A DNA stretch of 64,000 nucleotides from Siphonodentalium dalli (Eukaryota > Mollusca > Scaphopoda > Gadilida > Siphonodentaliidae), in assembly GCA_032622095.1 (NCBI GenBank), contig CP136065.1, forward strand, positions 98,899,343 through 98,963,342, given 5' to 3'. The translations under genes were made by a program, and so were the position numbers. Below the pieces are notes generated by a model. The model worked only from the letters and a program-made list of their open reading frames with translations. It did not search any database and was not told where the DNA came from. This document shows positions 1 to 12,502 of the stretch, piece after piece; within the stretch, counting starts at the first letter, position 1, and each line of letters starts with the position of its first letter.

Positions 1-920
1 CTGATAACTGAAGCGGTATTTCAAGAAATGTTGTTGGAATCTGATGATATGGTTACCATGTAAAACCGTCGTTATCAAAAATAACATGAAAAATAGCTAT
101 AATTTGTTCTTATTTGAATTGTCAATAATCCCCCAACAACGATATGTAGCGTATTGAACCCATTGTTATATAAACAGCAATTGTTGCAGTTAACATTATT
201 GATTTGACTATATTCACTGCATGACCACTGGTTATTTACTGCGAAGAGCACGCACGCTTTTAAAATAAGGTGATTAAATCATGACAGTGAACATTGGAAA
301 AGTCAAAGCTTTGATAAATATTCTACAAAAGACAGATTTTCAATTAAAATTTAAATATTTTCCATGGGTGGTGTTTGTTGACAAAACTGTCACAATTAAT
401 GTCTATATAACACATGGCTAAACATGCGAACATCAACTGTACACATGCCAGAGTGTCAGAGATAGATAGTAAGCTGGAAATTTGACTATGGACAAATGAC
501 CTAAAAGTGAGGCTAAATCTCAACTCAGCCCAAAGGTTTATACACATTCTTGCAAAATGGGTGTTCACAATTTTCCAGGACACATCTGTCTGTGCCCATA
601 TTTGACATTTGTAACAGTTAAAAACATTATTACTGTAAACACACAATATGTATGTTACTGGGACCTCATATGGGCCTTATTGGAGATCAAATTAAGATAT
701 GGATGACATACTGCATATGGGACGGTGAGGTGAAAAACTTCCTTCCCGACACCCTTCGGAAAAATGCTTCAAGAAGTGTAAAACTGAAATAAATAAACTT
801 GTCCTGACTATCAATCGCTAGAAAATAATTGTCATCGGTGCATCAAGCGAATCGTTGAATTACTGCCTGTCTATCAACCCAGATGAAAGGTTACTCTGTC
901 TCACAACACCTAAAGTATAT
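1..920. other. No gene recognised
   Basis: AT-rich sequence; no exon, repeat unit or RNA gene recognised. If gene B continues leftward, this is intronic. Confidence 0.5.
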
Positions 921-1560
921 CACGGGTCCCTGGGAAATATACTAAAATGCCAGTACAGAATCTACCAGTGGCAAGGTTCAAAAGAATGATTTTGTCTAAG
1001 ATCACACCAACTATAAAAAAAAACTTAAAAAATCGATCATTTTAGCCAACCTATCATCCGGTGTGTATTTTTGTCAATATTCCCTTTCATTTGACATATA
1101 ACCTGGCGAAATTGAACGAAGTGAAGTAGAGATATCGGTGAAACTACCGAAATCTACCGAAGAAATATGGTCGTCGTCTTCCCTTTTTGTCGAAAAAAGT
1201 ATACTTAAACTCGATGGTATAACCTACAAATGCTCATATGTGTTCCGTAAGTCATTCCGAAGCCGAATAACTAGATCAAATGCCTCTGAGCAGACAGGGA
1301 AGATGACGACCCGATTTCATCGGTAGATTTCCGTACGATATTTCGACTTCGCTTCGTTCAATTTCGCCGAGTTGTATGTCAAATAGTAGAGAATGTTATT
1401 GCCAATAAGACACATCGGAGGATATTTTGGCTGAAACGATAAATTTCTAGAATATATAACAGTTTTCATAGTTAGTGTGGTGTTACCCATAATCGATCTT
1501 TTGAACCTTTCACTGGTATAGTCTATATTGGTATTTTAGTGTTTTCCCCAGGGATCCGTG
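921..1560. mobile_element. Foldback element with ~230-bp imperfect inverted arms
   Basis: Left arm about 921-1150, right arm about 1320-1560 in inverse orientation. Corresponding pieces: 'acgggtccctgggaaa' with 'acggatccctggggaaa'; 'ggttcaaaagaatgat' with 'ggttcaaaagatcgat'; 'gcgaaattgaacgaagtgaa' with 'gcgaaattgaacgaagcgaa'. The outer segment 'ggtatagtctatattggt' recurs 60 bp farther out (1575-1600), a small direct duplication of the right end. No transposase seen; a non-autonomous foldback or MITE is the likely nature. Confidence 0.75.
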
Positions 1561-1600
1561 CTCTATGACACGGTGGTATAGTCTATATTGGTATTTTAGT

Positions 1601-2759
1601 ATTCTCCATAGAGGCATATGAAGTATCCAATTCTGGCATAGTGACTGCTTGTCAATAGTATAACAGAAATTGTTCCACACTAACAGTAGTTATATGGAAT
1701 GATGCTAGATAATGGTTGACAGACTAATCAGCAATTTATATAAAATAAATAGTTAAAATTGCAGCGTGTTAAATATCTTCTACGTGTGTTTATTTTCAAA
1801 ATATGTCAACTGTAGTTGAAATGGAGCAACTGATATGTTGCAAATAGAACAACTGATATGTCATGGATACGTATACAAGATATCAACAGTGACCCGAAAG
1901 TCAAGATTGAGTTTACTGTCCTGGTGTGTTATCAGCTTAAAATGGTAGGAAATGATATCTCACTGCTGAGATATGTATAATTTCTTTTTATAAAAGTGGA
2001 TGCATATACCTTGTACAACTTCTGCTGGGTTAATGTAACTAATGGAGATAATTTCCCAGCCATGTGAGTGATATGCGTATGGTTTTATGCGATTTTAGAC
2101 CAATATTAGGGAAATTTAGGGGGTGGGGTAAAACAATTTGGAGTAAAACATTACTTGCTTTGCAGGTTTGGTGGTGGTTTCCCGAAAATGTTACATGCTA
2201 AACCACCGGCTTAACTTCCTGCTAATGTGTTACTACTCCCCCTGAGACACACCTAACATAATGTTGAGATTCTTGAAGCAGTATTGAGTTAAATTAAATT
2301 GACATTCGAGCATTTTACTAGTTCAGATCATGTACATGTTATTGCTGTTGGCAGTGCCAATAAATTTGTATACTTGCTGAAAATTTCCCTTCTAAAACTA
2401 TGATTAAAGTCATCTGTTTGACATTTGTATTGTTATATAATATGTTTGATGTGGTCTTCATATAGCATATGTTCCTCCAATTTGTGTACTAGCTTAAGAA
2501 GTAAGTAGTTTTCTGTGTAGGACCATCTAAACGTTCCACCTCCTACATAGCCCAGGTGTGGAAACCCCTTAATACACTTATCGAGGTTGCGGTGGAATGT
2601 CATATTGGACTCGACGCTATGCGCCTCGTCCAATATGACTTTTCACCACAATTTGGACTTGTACAAGAAAAACACATACTGTACACAACATTGTATAATG
2701 ACTTTATAATATTGAGTTAGGTGATTCTAACAGAACGAGCAATGACCAATAAAACTTAC
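1601..2759. other. Gene-free stretch with a short perfect hairpin
   Basis: Nothing coding recognised. A 10-bp perfect inverted repeat, 'catattggac' with 'gtccaatatg' around 2601-2638, forms a short hairpin. Probably intronic to gene B. Confidence 0.5.
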
Positions 2760-2841
2760 TAATTGCATCTCCCAATACAATCCCACCGGCTTCACGGAAG
2801 CAGTTGTGGTGGAGATATAATTCCCTGATGCTCGTGCATTC
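2760..2841 (-). CDS. Gene B, leucine-rich repeat exon, last one visible
   Basis: 82 nt, phase 0 in, phase 1 out; acceptor 'cctttttttcag', donor ATTA^GTAAGT. It encodes ECTSIRELYLHHNCFREAGG then IVLGDAI. The next exon would have to begin with two bases completing a split codon; I found no LRR-like continuation between 1 and 2759, so it is probably outside the window. Confidence 0.88.
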
Positions 2842-5800
2842 CTGAAAAAAAGGAATTTATTCATAACTTTAAAAGGTAATATTGCTAGGTCTTACAACGA
2901 TAAATTGTTTTCTTTAGAAAATTGTGAGAAAAAGCTGTATTTCTATCAGAAATTTTTTCTAAGAATACTCCACAGAATGTTTGTCTTATTTATATCTTCT
3001 CCCCATATGACAACATCTTCATGGGCAGTGTACTGTTAAACGGACATGGCTTATTTGAACTCCTTAACTGTATCTCATAATTTGGAAGTGATGAGATAAG
3101 AGAACTCCTGAAACGTGTAGATGTTACTCCTAATTATCTGTATATAGACTCTACCTATTCATGTATCTGGTACCGCACACGGGCACATCTTAGGAAAAAC
3201 TATACCACAGAAGACGTTCAATTTGGCTAAGATTTCAACACTCATTGTCGTGAGTTTAGCATAAATGCATCTTCTTTCACGAAACATATTCAAAACAAAG
3301 TAACTTAATATTTTCGATATTGCCCATCAATTTTTCTATCATTTATTTGCATCACCTATAAATACATAGGCATGGAGATAAATAAGAGATTATAAAGTGA
3401 TTGTTGTTGCGAGTAGGAAACTGTTGGACCGTCAGTGAAATTTGGAACCATTTTGGTCGTATTATATGCTATTATAAAACCCGAACCAAAATGTTAAAGT
3501 CACTTGAGAGGCCAAAGATTTCAAATCTGTAACTGCTCATGTTAGATTTATAAAACGAAATCATCCATTACTGTTGGAGGCTGAAATATGGAATGGTATT
3601 CCCAGAAATGATCGTATTTGCGCATTATGCCTTAGTGACTCAGTTGTTGATAATAGACTGGCCATATTTTAAATCAGAACGAGATAACATATTTCTTATT
3701 CATGGAAGAAGCGATTACAGTCTTCATAAATAGAAATTACTGCTGAACACATACTGACCGTCTACAAGGAGAAATGCGTGTGTGAGTTTTTCACCATTAT
3801 TATTTCAACCATCTGTTCTCCAGGGCAGTAAATGAAGATGCACAATAGCATCGGAACAAAGGTATGTCTAAGTTTCAAACAGTGTATGATGTTCTACGAA
3901 TGTGAATGATAATATCCTTTCAACCGAGTCAGTTTTATGGTTATCGTGATATTCCCGTTATATTTTCCACTAGAAAATGGCCATAACGTCATCAGCTCAG
4001 CGCACGACGTCATAACGTCATTAACAGTAAGAGGTTAATATTGATTTAGTTTCTCTGTCGTGATGTGGCCCAACGGCTAAAACGACGTAAAATCATAACT
4101 AAACAAACAAACAAAGCCTCCGCTCGCAGCATATGGTCGGAATTTGTACCGCATGCTTTGGTAGCTGAAATAATAAACTATGGCTGATAGCAGTACCTGT
4201 GTTTGAATAGTTTGACACTCACCTCAATGAACTCCCGGAATACGTCCGCGTCATCTTCTTCGTAGTTGTTTCCTGAAAAAGTCACCCTAAAATGTTATCA
4301 TATACCTCTTAACCCTTTCCATATAAAATGAATCCTCCTATTCAGTTATGAAAATATACATTGGAATGATCTATTATTGGTATGGATTGATGTTAAGAAT
4401 ACGTGAGCGGCCGACAGCCAGGCGAAACAATAATAGTGCAGAATAATTATTATCGATTTGTGAGAAATGTTCAGATAATGTTCTGAACATTTCCTAGAGA
4501 ACTACTCATTAATGATTATTTAGTATAGAAAGGGGACATTCACATCATGCACATTTAAACATGTTGTATCAACATCGTTAGCAGGGGGTGGTTATTTAGA
4601 CGTCGAAGAATGTACGAAGAATATATATTTAGCAGCAAATATATTTTCTTTGTCTTCGTCTGCACGAAATAGCAATAGGAACGGTATTTATTATTTAGAA
4701 ACGGGTTCGCTCATCAAACCTGCCCAATGCTGCATCAACTGTTTGACAATTTTATCATTTCTCGATAGAAATTATTCTTCTGTTTGTTTTGGGGTTTCTT
4801 GAAACATGATGCCTTATCGCCAAAAAAAAAACGAATCATAATAATTTCATAATGGGGGTGGAATAAATACCAAACATTGAAAAATCGAAAATTTAGTGAA
4901 CTCCGTTCAGGCATTACCCACAATATCCGAAACTCATGTATATGCACCTATAATTCGGGTGTTGAAGATGCCAACCATGGATGCCAACTTTTTATCAACT
5001 AGAAGATTGAGCTTTATCGAAATTTAGAGTATAAACGGCTTTAATTCACTCGAAACGAAACATTACCTATACTACATATACAACATATGCAACCCTTCGA
5101 AAAGAAATATTACACATACTACCTATACATGTATGTCCAACGACCAGAAACATGTTGAGACTAATCCAATCATAGGTAGGTAAAACAAAGCACACTGAAC
5201 AACCTTAAACATATCAAGAAAATAAATAAATACTTCTGTCTCACTATTTGTCTATCAATTTCATATTCATATTCATAGCATTTCGGCGAAATCCAAAATA
5301 TCATGTTCTGATTACACCGCCAGCACCAACAACTCGCACACTCTGTAGTTCATATCCCGTGTCAATAATGTCTGCGGGCTTGTAATTTTAATGAATTTTT
5401 TGGTATATTTGATTGAAACTGGAGTGCGGCTGTCTGTAAATTATAAAAAAAACTAGTGCTTCAACTGATATTTAGCATTGTGTATATACTACATATAAAT
5501 TAAATGTGCCTATTGTTAAAGTTGAATTGATAGTGTAGTGAAGCGGAACAAACAGAACTTACCAAGATATAACATTATGCGCATATACATGTAATACGAA
5601 CAAACATCAACAACTAACCCGAGAGATCAAGCTTCCGAATGACATTAGCTTTTCGCAGCACTTGAAGTAGAGTTGCAGCGCCATCTATCCCTATATTATT
5701 CTCTGACAGAATCTGAATAATGAAGCGAGAAGTATTATTGCATCGAATCTCGGCGGTTTATATGAGTGTTTAGAATCTGTTACGTCCGTTATATTTATAT

Positions 5801-8800
5801 TGGTTTATTAATTGATTGATTTTGAGTTTAAAGTCAACTCAGACGCAAGGTCCTATCAAGACTAAGAACAGACGCATGCAAGTAGTATAAAACTATTGTA
5901 GCGAAGAAAGTGTACAATAACACATTGAAAGAGTCAAAACAATGAGCTATACAAGCATCCAAAAGGAAACGCTTCGACGATGGAGTCAGGAATGTGTATT
6001 CGAAACTGACTTGGGTGCAAACATACAATCATTTATCCCCTCTGTGGAATTTTAAGCCTTCTTTGGCATCATTGTTCCTCCAGGTGTTCTAAATTGTTCG
6101 ATATATGTTAACCAAATGGGAAACAATTATGTCGTATATATTCGGCAACAAATGCCGTCGCTATATAGAGAAGACAGGTTTTACAAGGGTAATAACAATC
6201 TCGTATCCCCTTGTAAAATTTATATTACCCTTCAAAATATGTCGCCGCTATATACAGAAGACGGGGTTTACAAGGGAAAACAACAATTGATCAGGTGTCC
6301 ACCTTGTAAAACTGATATTACCCTGCAAAAATGTCTCTCTATATGGAGATGACAGGTTTTACAAGGGTAATAACAATCTGGTATCCCCCTTGTAAAATTG
6401 ATATTACCCCGCAAACAAATGTCGTCATATAGAGAGGACAGTTTTTACAAGGGGAATACCAACCTCGCATCCACCCTGTAAAACCGATATTACACTGCAA
6501 AAAATGTCGTCGCTATTTAGAGAACACATTTTTACAAGGGTAATAACAATCTCGTATCCCCCTTGTAAAATTGATATTACCCTGCAAAACTTTCGCAACA
6601 TAAAGAAGACAGGATTTGCAAGGGTAATAATAATCTCGTATCCACCTTGTAAAACTGATATTACCCTGCCAAAAATGTCGTCCATATATAGAGAAGACAG
6701 TTTTATAAGGGTAATAACAATCTGGTGTCCACCTTGTAAAACTGATATTACCCTGAAAGATATGTCATCGCTATTTAAATAAGACAGGTTTTACAAAGGT
6801 AATAACAATCTCGTATCCCCCTTGTAAAATTGATATTAACCTGCAAAAAATGTCGCTATATAGAGAAGACATGTTTTACAAGGGTAATAACAATCTCGTA
6901 TCCCCTTGTAAAATTAGTATTACCCTGCAAACAAACATGTCGTCGCTATTTAGAGAAGACAGGTTTTACAAGGGTAATAACAATCTCGTATCCCCTTGTA
7001 AAATTTATATTACCCTGCAAACAAATGTCGCTATATAGAGAAGACAGTTTTCATGGGTAATAACAATCTCGTATCCCCCTTGTAAAACTTATATTACCCT
7101 GCAAAAAATGTCGTCCATATATAGAGAAGACAGTTTTACAAGAGTAATAACAATCTGGTATCCACCTTATAAAACTGATATTACCCTGCAAAATATGTCA
7201 TCGCTATTAGAGAAGACAGGTTTTAAAAGGGTAATAACAATCTCGTATCCCCCATGTAACATTGATATTACCCTGCAAAAAATGTCGCTAAATAGAGAAG
7301 ACATGTTTTACAAGGGTAATAACAATCTCGTATCCGCGTTGTAAAATTTATATCACCCTGCAAAATATGTCGTCGCTATATAGAGAAGACAGTTTTTACA
7401 AGGGTAATAACAATCTCGTATCCCCCTTGTAAAATTGATATTACCCTGCAAAATATGTCGCCATATAGAGAGAAGACAGTTTTCAAGGGTAAAAACAATC
7501 TGGTATCCACCTTGTAAATCTAATATTACCTTGCAAAAAATGTACTCATTTTATAGAGAAGACAAATTTTACAGGGTAGTAACAATCTCGTATGCCCCCT
7601 GTAAAACTGGTATTACCCTTCAAAAAGTTTGAAAGTCGAAAGTACATCCTGCAAAGCCACGTTAATTCCTCGTGTGCTGGTTATCGTGATACTCTTGCCT
7701 CATTTACTTAGGATGTCCGACTCATTTGTCATTACTATTGTGAAATATGTTATTCCATTCTATATCCACTAACAGATAGTTTCCAAAAGTAAGCGAAGCA
7801 AGCAAGTATTTATCGACAAATTGTGGGAACAACTATATATTCATATTCATCGTATAAGCGATCTAACAAAATATAGTTACTTTTCTTGGCTCGTTTCTGC
7901 GCTTTATGTCTGTGGGAATATCTTGTTAATAGAGACCGGGGATAAATACATTACACGGCTTGTTGAGGGGGGATACGGTGTGGTATGCCCCGGTCGACTC
8001 TCGTATCACCCTTCGGCTATCGCATCGGGGGATACGAGCCTATACCGTGGCATACCACACCGTACCCTTCCTCAACAAGCCGTGTAACTTATAGTATAAT
8101 ACAAAACACATAGAGAATACCTAACGTTTTTGTTTGAATACCGAATACCATTTCTTGCGCTACAAGGGGAAATTAACAGTGCGAAAATCAACATCCAACG
8201 TAAGCTTTGATAGGCATAAGTGTAGGATTTGTCCAATTCGTACCTCTGTTGACGCAATATTCGATTAAACTCGACGCAGAAATTCTGTAACAATGTCTAC
8301 TATTTGGCATCACCCGGTTCGACCATGACAACTATTGTGCGACTCGTTGAACGGTAATTGCCATTTGTATACGACGTATCTGACATTGATCGGGCAGCTA
8401 GTTCCACATGTAAGCCGATGTATGCTTCATCAATATGTTAGGCACGTGCCTTCGTTGTAATGAACATATCCTGGATTCAATACTTAAGATGTCCGACTAA
8501 TTTGTCATTACTATTGTGAAATATGTTATTCCATTCTATATCCGCTAACATATAGTTTCCAAAAGTAAGCGAAGCCAGCAAGTATTTATCGACAAATTGT
8601 GGGAACAGCTATATATTCATATTCATCGTATAAGCAGTCTAACAAAATAGAGTTACCTTTCTTGGCTCGTTTCTGCGCTTAATGTCTGGGAATATCTTGT
8701 TAATAGAGACCGGGGATAAATACATTACACGGCTTGTTGATGGGGGGACAGGGTGTGGTATGCCCCGGTCGACTCTCGTATCCCCCTTCTGCTATCGCCT

Positions 8801-11800
8801 CGGGGGATGCGAGCCTTTACCGTGGCAAACCACACCGTACCCCCCCCCCCCCCCCTCAACAAGCTTATAGTATAATATAAAACACATAGAGAATACCCAC
8901 AGTTTTGTTTGAATATACCGAAAGATCTGGGTCGCGAGTGAAAATTCGATATTTCTTTCCAGACACGAATGAGATGTTTTATGTATTCAAACACAAAATT
9001 GTAGGTATTATTTTTATTATATGCGCCTTATTAATGCCCAACGTTGCTGAATTATGCGGCATTTTTACTTTTAATATTACAATTTACAACAAATCGAACA
9101 ATACTCGGAAAGAAACTGGTTGGTTTCTATGGAGCTGAAGTAACGAAAGCTACAGTGAAATAACGAAAGCTACATTGAAATAACGAAATCATTTTTCACT
9201 GTGGGTTCAAAGAGACAAATACGGCGATCTACGTTTCGGTAATTTACCCATATGTTATAGTCAAGCATATAATAAATACAATTAGCGTACAAGCACAGAT
9301 GGAATAAATAATAAAAAGCAACTTTAATAAATTGGTGATACATATATAGTAAACAATGTCTTACCAGTTCTGTGACGAACGTGTTCTCTCTTAGTAAGTC
9401 CGATATATACGTCACACCGCTGGCCCCAATGTCGTTGTCTTGAAGATTCAAACTTTGAACACAGGAGTTCTCCTACAAAAAGTTAAATATGTAGTATCTG
9501 AATCAAAGATCAGTGGCCCATGTGAACGGCTAAGAGTTGTTCGTGAAACATGCATATGATAATGCCCTACGTGTGCAAGTTGTTTCTTATACAGATTCTA
9601 CCTCAAATGTGTCTGGTACTTGTTTGCAGGGATTTGGATATAGAACACTAAAATGTGTCTGACAACGAACGCAAAATGATTATAAAATGCATATGTAGAA
9701 CAGCTAACTATGTGAGAACTTAGAGAAGTCAAAACTATATATAGTTCCACATGTAGCGATGCTACAGACATTTGTCTGTAAATATTATGCAATTATATAT
9801 CTCGCAAGAATCAATCATATAGGATTAGAGGTATTTTAAGGCAAATGTTAGTAGCGTCGTTATACCATGCCATGAGTCTAGACTCTGGCTAACGTCCGTA
9901 GAGATCATATTCCACCAGCACAAAACATTGGAACTTTTTTAAGTTTTGACAGGGAATCTTATCAAGTCGAAAAAATAAATCCGGGAGTTATCTGTTTCTT
10001 AATAATGTACTTCACTGTACGCGAAGGTCCCAACTCGACATTTCACGATTTAAGTGTACTTTTGAGCGATTTTGGAATTTCTCCTGGGTAATTATTTCGA
10101 TGTTTATTGCGATATCGGCTCACAAAAGTCAGAGAAAAGCATGACATTTTGAGTTGGGCCATTCACCTACAGTGAAGTACATTATTCAGGAACATATAAT
10201 AACTAAGAAATATATTCCTCGCATTATTTTTTCGACTTTATAAGGTTCCCTGTCAAAACTCAAAACATTTCCAAGGTTTTGTACTTGTGGGATATGATCT
10301 ACATGGATTCATGGCATGATCTACATCGTTATACGTGGAACTACAGATATTTTACTTCTCATTTCGTTAGCTTGGTAAAGATGCATTTTATACGCATGTT
10401 GTCGTACATATTATGGTACCATGTGGTTTTCTATAACGAAATGCCTGCACATCATACAGGGAAACTGTTTAGTGTGTGAATGACCCCTTACCGATAACTC
10501 TTCAAAAATAGAACTTTCCATGCAGCTTTTTTTTGAAGACACGTTTCACACAGCACAATCGTTTCCACGATTCAGCGACCAATTTCACGACTCAGCGACT
10601 TGACAACCATGATGCAACGGCATTTTAACGATTCAGCGACCGTATTATACATGCTATTTAATGACAAACTTAGATAAAGGGGCTTTTTACTGAATTGGGA
10701 CGATAAAAGTGGGTTTCTTCTTGTGTTAATTGTATAGAGTAGACATTGTAAGTCTGCCATGTTGACTCACGGAATACATAAGGGGATGAGATCTATACAA
10801 AAAATGACTCACAATCTACTTAGTTAAATCGGGACCATCAGATCAAATCGCGAACCGATCGCAAATCCATTTCTTGGGTTACAAGGGGAAATTAACAGTG
10901 CGAAAATTAACACCCAACGTAAGCTTTGATAAGCATAAGTGTAGGATTTGTCCAATTCGTACCTCTGTTGACGCAATATTCGATTAAACTCGACGCAGAC
11001 ATTCTGTAACAATGTCTACTATTTTGCATCACCCGGTTCGACCATGACAACGATTGTGCGACTCGTTAAACGGTAATTTTCATTTGTATACCACGTATCT
11101 GACATTGATCGGGCAGCTAGTTACACGTGTAAGCCGATGTAAGCTACATCAATGCCTTCGTTGTAATGAAGCAATCCTGGATTTAATACGTTGTATATGC
11201 TGAACCCCACATGTGATGCCATGAAAACCAAGTCCACATGTGCATCTGTCACTAACCGAGCATTCTGACATTTAAACATGACCAAATACTCAGCTTACCT
11301 GATCATCTTCCCTCTTGGTGAACCCAGTGTTTTGTAATGTTTGGAAAGTTGACTTGTTCATTCGAAAATGTCACCACGCACTACATGTATATCACGAGTT
11401 GTACACCATTTTAGTAATATTCTTATTAGCGGATAGGCCCTACATATAAAGTTATCCTCGAAAAATGATTGGCAGTCGAGTTACTTTTATAAAGGTGTCT
11501 ATATGAAAGTATTAGCGAAAAATCTTCGGAGGGATGGGTGTGAGTGTCTGGAACAGAAAATAATGAGCAGCACTTTTTTTGTAATAAAAATCAAAGGGAT
11601 GGATACCCGAAAACATGCAGTAAAACGTATACAAAAAATAAAATAGTAGAACACTGGGTTGGTGTTTGGTCCCGAAAGAAAACAACTTCTCGTGAGCACA
11701 AGTGAATGAAGAAAACGAATTCAAAGAGCACAAGTGAGTGAAATTCCAATTGCTTGTCGCATAATCGTCGTTGTCACAGTCGCACACTCGGTGTTGTCAA

Positions 11801-12471
11801 TTGAGTGCGATGGTACCCCTCGCAAGTATGGCTATCAAGCGATAAATCACACAACTGAGGTGAACATTAGTTGTGAAAGAATCACACAAAACCTTATGGT
11901 TATATTAATATTTGGTTTCCACTCAATATAATAGGCCATTGAAAAGACGAATTCCACACAGTGCTGTGTGTAAAACCAACACAGCCGGTCAATTTATGTC
12001 AAGGATTGAAGGATTATGTATTGTGCTAACCGTCTAGTGCTCAACTATTTACAGATTATCAAATGGAAGATCGCCGTACATAATAGAAATATAAAATATG
12101 GTGCATATCCGTATTTCTAGAAATATTAATTTCTTTATATTTTTTGTTGTTTGTTCCACATCAGTTTGGTAGCTGAATCGTTAAAATGCCGTTGGACCGT
12201 GGTTGTCAAGCAGCTGAATCGTGAAATTGGTCGCCGAATCGTCTATTGTGCCGTGTGCGTTTGCAAAACAATTTACTAATAGATCTGATGTTGAAGACAC
12301 GTGGCGCTTTACGGTCCAAAATACACCTAATACTATTGTCTTTTGAGTTTGAAATATATGTAGATCGATAAATACTTGAAATACATTTCAATAAAAGGGT
12401 TGTATAATTATAGTCCCCCGACGTTCTGAAAGAAAAGGGGGACTATAGAAACGGGCTACGTCCGTTCGTCC

Positions 12472-12502
<31 letters not shown>

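Larger units (their letters stand above)
7700..8890. repeat. Two direct copies of a ~780-bp-spaced repeat, each containing a GC-rich palindrome
   Basis: The segment starting 'atgtccgactcatttgtcat' at 7712 recurs at about 8490 with few changes, through 'aagcgaagcaagcaagtatt', to a palindromic block (7952-8087, and 8727-8870 in the second copy). Between them lies a ~315-bp piece (8150-8465) that recurs at 10861-11180. Dispersed repeats forming a direct tandem pair; no coding capacity seen. Confidence 0.8.

Noticed and set aside
2433-2633. Continuation exon of gene B ('LLLKLVHKLEEHMLYEDH')
   Set aside because: It has no leucine-rich repeat consensus and no acceptor giving the required phase 1; the similarity to a helix is too weak.
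6150-7626. CRISPR-like regular repeats of ~86 bp with internal palindromes
   Set aside because: There are no unique spacers; the units are contiguous and diverged, no cas genes exist, and the context is animal DNA. It is a satellite.
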